Assembly: GCA_032209605.1 (NCBI GenBank)
Contig: JASFXZ010000010.1
Span: 7,895,385 to 7,959,384 of the forward strand
DNA length: 64,000 bases
From: Mactromeris polynyma
Taxonomy: Eukaryota; Mollusca; Bivalvia; Venerida; Mactridae
Direction of reading: 5' to 3'
Position 1 is the first letter of the stretch. Every line of letters starts with the position of its first letter. Made by a program: the position numbers and the translations under genes. Below the pieces are notes generated by a model. It did no database searches and was not told the origin of the DNA. It was given only the letters and a program-made list of their open reading frames with translations. Shown here piece by piece: positions 57,801 through 64,000 of this stretch.

Positions 57801-59076
57801 GTTTCTGTTAAATTTCCTGTTTTTGATTTCAACAGTTTTTATCATATGAGCATATAAGCATATATCTGGTACGCTTTAGTTGGGACCGGTGAAACGTAGA
57901 TAAGACGAATGTTTATTAATTAACTACTTTCGGCGATCTCCGAAGGAGACATTTTGATTTTGTCTTCGGCGTCTGTCTGTCTGTCCGTCTGTCCGTCCAC
58001 TTTAAGTTTGTCCGCGCTTCATCTCCAATACTGCAAGTTGGATTTCAACCAATCTTCATAGAATTGATTAGCATCAAGTGTAGTTGTGCATTTTTGTCGT
58101 TTCGTACCGCTTGGATAATTTTTCACCGAGTTATGGCCATTTGATGTTTTTTACATATACTATGCATGGTGAGGTTTGTCTGCGCTTCATCTCAAATACG
58201 TCTTGATGGATTTCAACCAAATTTCACAGGATTGATAAGCATCAAGTGTCGTTGTGCATCCTTGTCGTTTCGTTCCGCTCACATACTTTTTCATTTATGA
58301 CCCTTTGATGTTTTTATCAATATTTGCATGTGTAGAACAAGCAAATTTGATTATTCATACACTCAAAAGAAATCAATATCTTTCTTTTATATTCGTTACT
58401 TATTACTTTCAGAATAATTGTTAACTTTACAGTCTTTACACTTTAAATTAAACATAAGCATGTACATGTTGAAGTTTCTATACAATGGACATTTCTTTGA
58501 AATTGTCTTTCATATACTGGTACTGCCAACTACAAAAGCATTGTTTTCTTTAAATCCTACCAAGTAAGTGGGGAGACATATACATGTTTTTGTGTCAAAA
58601 CAACCTTCTTGTTCTCTCTCACTCAAGTGCAAATATGTCAGTAATAATAAGGATACACCGAGGCAAATGAAAGTACTTGCCCCCACCAAACCCTTTGGAG
58701 ATAAAAGTATATTAGAGCATTTCCGGGTCACTTATTGACTCTGTCATATTTTTTGAATGGTTACTGGATAGCCTTATATGTCCTACTGTCGGTAGTCTGA
58801 GCACGGCTGAATTGAATCACATACAAATGTATGTTTAAACAGAATATATCTGTATCATATAGCCAAGCTGTAACTTAGGACGCCTCTTCCTTGGATCGAG
58901 CTCATACCAGTTTGGTTGTTGGTCCCGCGTTCTCATTTCCATGAAAATCTTTAAGTGGATTCGGAATCAATGTTGACTCAACATATTTTGTATTTATTTC
59001 TACAGCTAACTGCAGATTGTACAGCGCAACGTCGAGTCCAGATTCATTCAGACCTGGGTACATGTTCTACGTCTAG
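54611..59076 (+). CDS. Secreted kringle-in-PAN protein, three coding exons
   Basis: Joining 54,611-54,833, 57,354-57,629 and 59,006-59,076 gives 567 nt plus a stop and a 189-residue protein. Both introns are phase 1. Residues 1 to about 24 are a signal peptide (IVLYFLSSVYPSSAA). Residues about 40-74 (GYVIEEIYAENSILCGIRC, then C and FLFRIN) match the first half of a PAN/apple domain. Residues 75-166 are a complete kringle with six cysteines and the marker segments NYCRDPD, YPWCYT and RWEFC. The last 23 residues (NCRLYSATSSPDSFRPGYMF, then YV) look like the second half of a PAN domain. So the kringle exon appears to sit inside a PAN domain. PAN and kringle domains bind proteins or glycans outside the cell. 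Further exons or isoforms cannot be excluded. Confidence 0.78.
54834..57353 (+). other. Intron 1 of the kringle/PAN gene
   Basis: It holds a copy of the dispersed repeat (56,270-56,460), an AGT/AAC-type trinucleotide patch at about 56,937-56,985 and TA-rich simple sequence at 55,545-55,575. No further exon is supported. Confidence 0.55.
56260..56460. repeat. Dispersed repeat, copy 2 (partner at 49,045)
   Basis: Shares 'acatacaggctatt', 'tatgttgttgtcattatca' and 'gcttctgtaatacgggcc' with 49,045-49,228, same orientation. Confidence 0.75.
57354..57629 (+). CDS. Kringle exon (phase 1-1, 276 nt)
   Basis: The acceptor 'gtgccctttttcag' and the donor gtaagt bound exactly 92 codons. All six kringle cysteines are present, with the order C..C..NYCR..PWCYT..FC..C. 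A single exon carrying a whole domain with equal phases is a movable module in the exon-shuffling sense. Confidence 0.93.
57936..58330. repeat. Dispersed repeat with (gtct/gtcc)n lead and two 168-bp units
   Basis: A run of gtctgtctgtccgtc wording at 57,975-58,000 is followed by two units starting 'gtttgtccgcgcttcatctc' (58,006) and 'gtttgtctgcgcttcatctc' (58,174). Each contains 'ggatttcaaccaa' and 'gcatcaagtgt' and ends with 'tatg.cc.tttgatg'. Confidence 0.8.
59006..59076 (+). CDS. Kringle/PAN gene exon 3: PAN C-half and stop
   Basis: The acceptor 'tatttatttctacag' precedes 71 nt ending at TAG (59,074-59,076). It fits phase 1 from either exon 1 or the kringle exon. The cysteine and the aromatic/Gly pattern (CRLYS...PGYMFYV) suit the end of a PAN domain. 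Confidence 0.7.
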
Positions 59077-59125
59077 AATTGAAAGACAATCTAACTCTCT
59101 CCAAGTCCATAGATCTACCGTCAGT

Positions 59126-60950
59126 TCTATCAAACGTTTGAAGTGTGACATTTTTCCATGGCCTATGTGTAGGGTACAACTCCAATTCTTAAATATAACA
59201 CTCAAGTAACGTAATAGAACTCAACAAGTACCGTAAAGTAATGTCCCAGTATGTAATAAACACAGATAATAGCACAGATGTAATTTATTGGCAGTCAGAC
59301 TCAGAATTTAGTATCATCATACCTTTATTATTTGCAATTTTGAACTTAAACATTTTACTATTTTATCACGTGACTGACCACTTCTGCACGAGTTTATCAG
59401 CCACGACAGATACACGTCGTCAATTTCATGTCTTAAAGTTTACGACCAATTTGTGTAGGTTTAATTTCCATACCTGCAGGTAACTAACTGTATGTATCAC
59501 TTTGTATGTTTCGTATTTCTCGTTTATATTTCATAAGTGTTATTTTACATTCATATTGAAAAATATAAATACATGAATCTACAATTTGTTGTTTTCGTTT
59601 CAGTCTCATACCCAAACATATATCATGCAAAATTATAAACTTTCAATGATAATAATATAACTTTGTTTATATCTTTGTATTCATATATTTAAAAATACAT
59701 TACAGGCCAGACAGACAGATAGATAAATAGATACTTTGCATAAATATTCAGCTAAGCTTTCTACTGTGTTGTTATTGATTCGTCTCAACCTACCCCACCC
59801 CACTCGCTGCGACACACCCAATGTCAACCTTCCATCCAGACACCGTATTAGTATAGTCTTTACACCGATGCGTAATACGAGTAATGTCCCAGAATTATTC
59901 AAGTCAAGTCAAACGGTTTGATTGCATAAACAAAAATGTTCATTGCAAAAAAAAGAAACCAAATACAAATGAGCATATACAGTGGAACCCCTCAAAACCG
60001 GAACCTCAGTAAACCGGAATTCCCTCTAAACCGAACAATTTGCGTGGTCCCGATTTTTTCTGTTCTATTTTCATTGTGTAAAAAACCCTGTAAACCGGAA
60101 CCCCTCTATTCCGGAAACCGAACAAGATTGTATATATAGGCTGTGAAAAGTCAAGAAAAGTATGAAAACATCACAAAAATAACAACATTTACTTACATGA
60201 ATTGTGAGTACAAACAAGTGTAAAGTGCAAATTCAAAAGTGCGCTGTATGCCTACATAATGGTACAAAGTAACAACCAGACAATGTAACAATACAATATA
60301 TTTGGTATTTGCAAAATGATATTTAGAGATATGAGCAAAACAGAAATACATTTATCTTTTTGGTCATTATAATTTTTTTTAATTTTTGTAATACTTGTGA
60401 TAACGACAAACACATTCACCGATTATTGAAAAAAATATCGTAGGATATATGTGCCAGGTTGTGGTTAGAATTGATTAGCCATCGAAATACAGACATATGG
60501 TAACGGGAGGAGGGACATGTCACATTTTCTTTCGCATAACATTTCTTACTCTGCACGGTTCACTCTGCACGGGTAACTTTGTCACGTGGTATGGGATTTA
60601 GTAATTCCGAGACACGACAACAAGAACACTTATTTATTCTCTTTCATTTGCGGCTGATTACTTAGATACTTTCACTGATGTGTCTTTTTTTAGGCAATCT
60701 GTTTAGATAATATCAATAATGCATTAAATATTGATGTGTTTGGACCGAGCTATAAATTATTTATTATCGTTAACAATAATAATACCATTAAAGAACAGAA
60801 AAGCTATTATGCGTTACAATTTAGAATAGTTTTCAGTATAGAAGCTTCATAAACAAATCAAATCCAGAAAGTTAAACATGTTAGTCTCGGTCACGTGTAG
60901 CTAGGCAGATATGTGTTTCTTGTTATTCAAACGACATTCTATACAAAATA
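59126..60950. repeat. 3' flank of gene copy 1, duplicated at 62,103-63,750 (copy A1)
   Basis: From 'ctatcaaacgtttgaagtg' to 'gtgtttcttgttattca' the sequence runs parallel to 62,103-63,750 with about 10 percent divergence by eye. A1 has extra segments: one of about 155 bp (59,977-60,133) and one of about 70 bp near 60,750-60,820. Confidence 0.85.
59977..60133 (+). mobile_element. Small insert present only in copy A1 (TACAGTGGAACCCCTC start)
   Basis: It starts 'tacagtggaacccctcaaaa' and repeats 'aaaccggaa' words several times. The matching point in A2 (near 62,998) lacks it. The CAGT start suggests a pogo/Tigger-like terminus fragment. Confidence 0.6.
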
Positions 60951-61059
60951 GTAGTATATGCATCCTAACATTCCATTATAAAACAATTTTGCGTTCTTAC
61001 TGTTTGAAGATGCCAACTATCAAGCAATGAAACACTCTTTTAATTTATTGGGTTCTTGT

Positions 61060-61290
61060 TCTGTGCTATTTTATTAGGCTGTAAGTGTGCGCCGTTTTTA
61101 GTTTATTTGTTTTCATTCAGATCTAATGTCCGTCCGTACGTCACACTTTACGAACTTTTGCGACATTTCTCAGGGGATTTCAACAAAACTTTCTCAGAAC
61201 TATTGGTATGGAGTGTCCCAGTTCAAATTATCGGGCTTTTGTGATTCGATAATTGTTGGCGGAATTATGACCCTTTGTTTAATTTGTACA
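61060..61290. repeat. Single degenerate unit of the 'tttcaac...ttatgaccctt' repeat type
   Basis: 'gtccgtccgtacgtcacact', 'tctcaggggatttcaac' and 'ggaattatgaccctttg' recall the 57.9-kb repeat in order, but at low identity. Confidence 0.4.
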
Positions 61291-61374
61291 ATTCCTCCTA
61301 CATTTCTCAAGGGATCTCTACACACACGCCAGCAGGAACACAAAAGCATGCACACGCCAGCACACACTGACTGA

Positions 61375-61494
61375 ACGCACTCGCCAGTGCGCAGGCTCAA
61401 GCTAGCACTCTCATACCATCAGGCACTCACTAGAACGCACTCGCCAGCGCGCTCAAGCTAGCACTCTCATGCCAGCAGGCACTTGCGACCAGGC
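61375..61494. repeat. 60-bp minisatellite, two copies
   Basis: 'acgcactcgccag(t/c)gcgc' and 'gctagcactctcat.cca' recur about 60 bp apart; it is GC-richer than its surroundings. Confidence 0.7.
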
Positions 61495-61602
61495 ACAACA
61501 GAGAAGCTCGCGTACACAGACGCAACACATACACAACACTTACATTTATAATATATATATATGATTTCATTTTTTGCATACAATGAACAAAGTCGTATCT
61601 AA

Positions 61603-61700
61603 GGTGGCATGAGGTGACATGTGATAAATTATTTTTATCACGTTCCTACGAGATAACTATGACGTGGGAATAGTTTTATACATGTCACCTCTATGCCACC
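61603..61700. mobile_element. 98-bp hairpin element
   Basis: 'ggtggcatgaggtgacatgt' at the left pairs with 'acatgtcacctctatgccac' at the right, nearly perfectly. A second small palindrome, 'gtgataaa'/'tttatcac', lies inside. Confidence 0.6.
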
Positions 61701-61957
61701 GAGCGTAATCCATTACACAATACAATCATAAGAATCAAATCGTATGAAAAATTAAAAACACATTTCTTGATAAATATGAGCAATAGCACACTGAGAGCAA
61801 TTGCGTGATGATACTCAAATAAGTACAATGAACTTAAAGAACATGTTACACATGACCACGTGATTATGCTTCTCGATGAATCAACATACATTTGTAAATA
61901 CTTAAATTAAAAGTGTTATCATTTACACGTTACTGTTGCATTATTCTTCATTCCATT

Positions 61958-62100
61958 TACAGTAAAATCTCACCAAAAGACCACGTCAATAATAAGACCA
62001 CCTCAAAATTAAGACCACAATTATCTAGTCCATTTTCACTGTTTTACTCTTTATTCAACCTCAATAAGAAGACCACCTCATAAAGAAGACCAGTTTTCAG
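61958..62100. mobile_element. MITE of the TACAGTAAAACCTC family, cut at its right end
   Basis: It starts 'tacagtaaaatctcaccaaa' and shares 'tagtccattttcactgtttt' with the 15,156 copy. Its right end is missing and it abuts the A2 duplication at about 62,101. Confidence 0.65.
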
Positions 62101-62102
62101 CT

Positions 62103-63750
62103 CTCTCAAACGTTTGAAGTGACATTTTTCAATGGCCTTTGTGTAGGGTAAAAATCCAATTCTTAAATATAACACTAAAGTAACGTAATATAACTCAATA
62201 AGTACTGTAAAGTGATGTCCCAGTATGTAATAAACAAAACAAGTAGCACAGGTGTAGTTTAGTAGTAATCAAACCCATAATTTAGTATCATCATACCTTT
62301 ATTATTTGCTATCTTGAACTTAAACATTTTACTATTTTACCACGTGACTGACCACGTCTGCACGAGGTTATCAGCCACGACTGATATACGTCGTCAATTT
62401 CATGTCTTAAAGTTTAACGACCAATTCTTGTAGGTTTAATTTCCGTACCTGCAGGTAACTAACTGTATGTATCACTTTGTATGTTTCGTCTTTCTCGTTT
62501 ATATTTCATAAGTGTTATTTTACATTCATATTGAAAAGATATAAATAATGAATCTACAATTTGTTGTTACATTGTCTTCGTCTGTGCGTGCTGTCTTATG
62601 TTGATAGCATCTCAGTCTCATAACCTGAACATATTTCATGCAAAATTATAAACTTTTAATGATAATAATATAACTTTGTATATATCTTTGTATTCATATA
62701 TTTAAAAATACATTACAGGCCACACCGACAGATAGATAAATAGATACTTTGCACAAAGATTCAGTTTAGCTGTCTAATGTGCTGTTATTGATTCATCCCA
62801 ACCTACCCCACCCACTGACGGTGACGCGAGTCGCTGCGACACCCCCAATGTCAACCTTCCATCCAGACACCTTATTATTATAGTCTTTACCCCGATGCGT
62901 AATGCGAGTAATGTCCCAGAATTACTCAAGTCAAGCAAAAAGGTTTGATTGCATAACACGCATGTTCATTGCAAAAAAACGAAACAAAATACAAAACAAC
63001 ACATCTATTTATAGGCGGTGAAAAGTGAGGAAAAGTATAAAAACTTCACAAAAATAACAACATATACTAACATGAGTAGTGAATACAAACAAGTGTAAAG
63101 TGCAAATTCAAAAGTGCACTGTAGGCCTCCATAAACGGTAAAAAGTAACAACCAGACAATATAACAATACAATATATTTGGTATTTGCAAAATGATATTT
63201 AGAGATATGAGCACAACAGAAATACATTCATCATTTTGGTATTTATAATAATTTTTAATTATTGTGATACTTGTGATAACGACAAACACATTCACCGATT
63301 ATTGAAAAAAATCTCGTTCGATATATGTGCCAGGTTGTGGTTAGAATTAATTAGCCAACGAAATACAGACATGTGGTAACGGGAGGAGGGACATGTCACA
63401 TTTTCTTACTCTACACGGTTCACTCTGCCCGGTTCACTTTGTCACGTGGTATGGGATTTAGTCATTCCGAGACGGCAACAAGAACACTTATTTATTCTCT
63501 TTCATTTGCGGCTGTTTACTTAGATACTTTCACTGATGTGTTTTTTAGGCAATCTGTTTAGATAATATCAACAATGCATTCAATATTAATGTGTTTTGAG
63601 CGAGCTAAACATTATTCAGAATAGTTTTCAGTATAGAAGCTTCATAAAAAATCAAATCCATAAAGTAAAACATGTTAGGAAGTATCGGTCACGTGTAGCT
63701 CGGCAGAGATGTGTTTCTTGTTATTCAGTACATGCAACATTCTACATTAC
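62103..63750. repeat. Second copy of the gene's 3' flank (copy A2)
   Basis: Collinear with 59,126-60,950. Its right end lies within about 10-20 bp of the TATA-like element of gene copy 2, so the duplicated block directly precedes the new promoter. Confidence 0.85.
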
Positions 63751-63758
63751 GTGATACG

Positions 63759-63766
63759 TATAAATA
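63759..63766 (+). promoter_or_regulatory. TATA box of gene copy 2
   Basis: TATAAATA lies 59-66 bp upstream of the ATG at 63,825 and is conserved in position with GATAAATA at 54,544. Confidence 0.5.
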
Positions 63767-63824
63767 TATCTGTTCTTACAGTCAATAACTTTAACTTCAT
63801 TTATTCTTAGGATATTTAGACAAA

Positions 63825-64000
63825 ATGGTTTGCTTTTCAAAAATACAGTCGATTGTTTTATATTTTTTGTTCAGTGTTTACCCGTCGTCTGCTGCAGGTA
63901 TTTCCAGATTATTTATGCACTCACAATTACCCTTGTTGCATGATAAAGCAGGATATGTGATTGAAGAAATTTATACAGAAAACTCCATTCAGTGTGGTAT
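63825..64000 (+). CDS. Second kringle/PAN-type gene, exon 1 (partial, cut by window end)
   Basis: It starts MVCFSKIQSIVLYFLFSVYP and runs in frame to the window end. It is about 95 percent identical to exon 1 of the first copy (8 differences in 176 nt by my count), and the match extends about 75 bp upstream of the ATG. It encodes a signal peptide and the start of the PAN domain. Whether it also has a kringle exon cannot be seen. Confidence 0.85.
   Translation, partial: MVCFSKIQSIVLYFLFSVYPSSAAGISRLFMHSQLPLLHDKAGYVIEEIYTENSIQCG

Overview
This is eukaryotic, animal, repeat-rich genomic DNA, not bacterial. It is AT-rich, has small exons with GT-AG splice sites separated by long introns, and is crowded with SINEs, LINE remnants, hairpin MITEs, minisatellites and a large satellite. 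The mix of repeats (tRNA-derived SINEs, dispersed repeats containing 'ttatggccctt', stretches of repeated gtctgtc/gtccgtc) looks to me like a bivalve mollusc; that is an inference, not something the sequence proves. || Layout. 1-20 kb: sparse, mostly repeats. It holds a 161-bp tandem repeat (955-2021), a 56-bp tandem repeat (2838-3061), several MITEs, a LINE broken by a DNA transposon that itself carries a SINE (10.2-12.2 kb), two fold-back palindromes (14.2-14.9 kb), a hAT-like element (17.1 kb) and several small plus-strand candidate exons. 20.15-34.04 kb: an uninterrupted satellite of about 61 units (220 or about 230 bp) with several nested scales of higher-order duplication. 34.4-37.4 kb: a pogo/Tigger-type DNA transposon with one intact 597-codon transposase ORF ending in a PHD-like zinc finger. 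37.6-43.2 kb: a promoter-like CpG-richer patch with a minus-strand first exon, and two plus-strand 3' exons ending in a PPxY tail, separated by a 28/56-bp minisatellite. The 3' UTR of that gene contains a large fold-back. 43.5-50.9 kb: a minus-strand PRD-class (paired-like, Q50) homeobox gene whose four coding exons I can join into a 295-residue protein; its largest intron carries two DNA transposons. 51-54.5 kb: a minus-strand SINE and AT-rich repeats. 54.6-64 kb: a secreted-protein gene (signal peptide plus first half of a PAN/apple-like domain, then a kringle exon, then an exon that looks like the second half of the PAN domain). A second copy of its first exon starts at 63,825 and runs off the window, preceded by a duplicated copy of the first gene's 3' flank. 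|| The confident protein-coding content is the transposase, the homeobox gene and the kringle/PAN gene with its partial tandem copy. The 3' ends of the PPxY gene and the homeobox gene face each other about 340 bp apart. All other single-exon open frames are short and unconvincing; in the satellite they are by-products of the repeat period.
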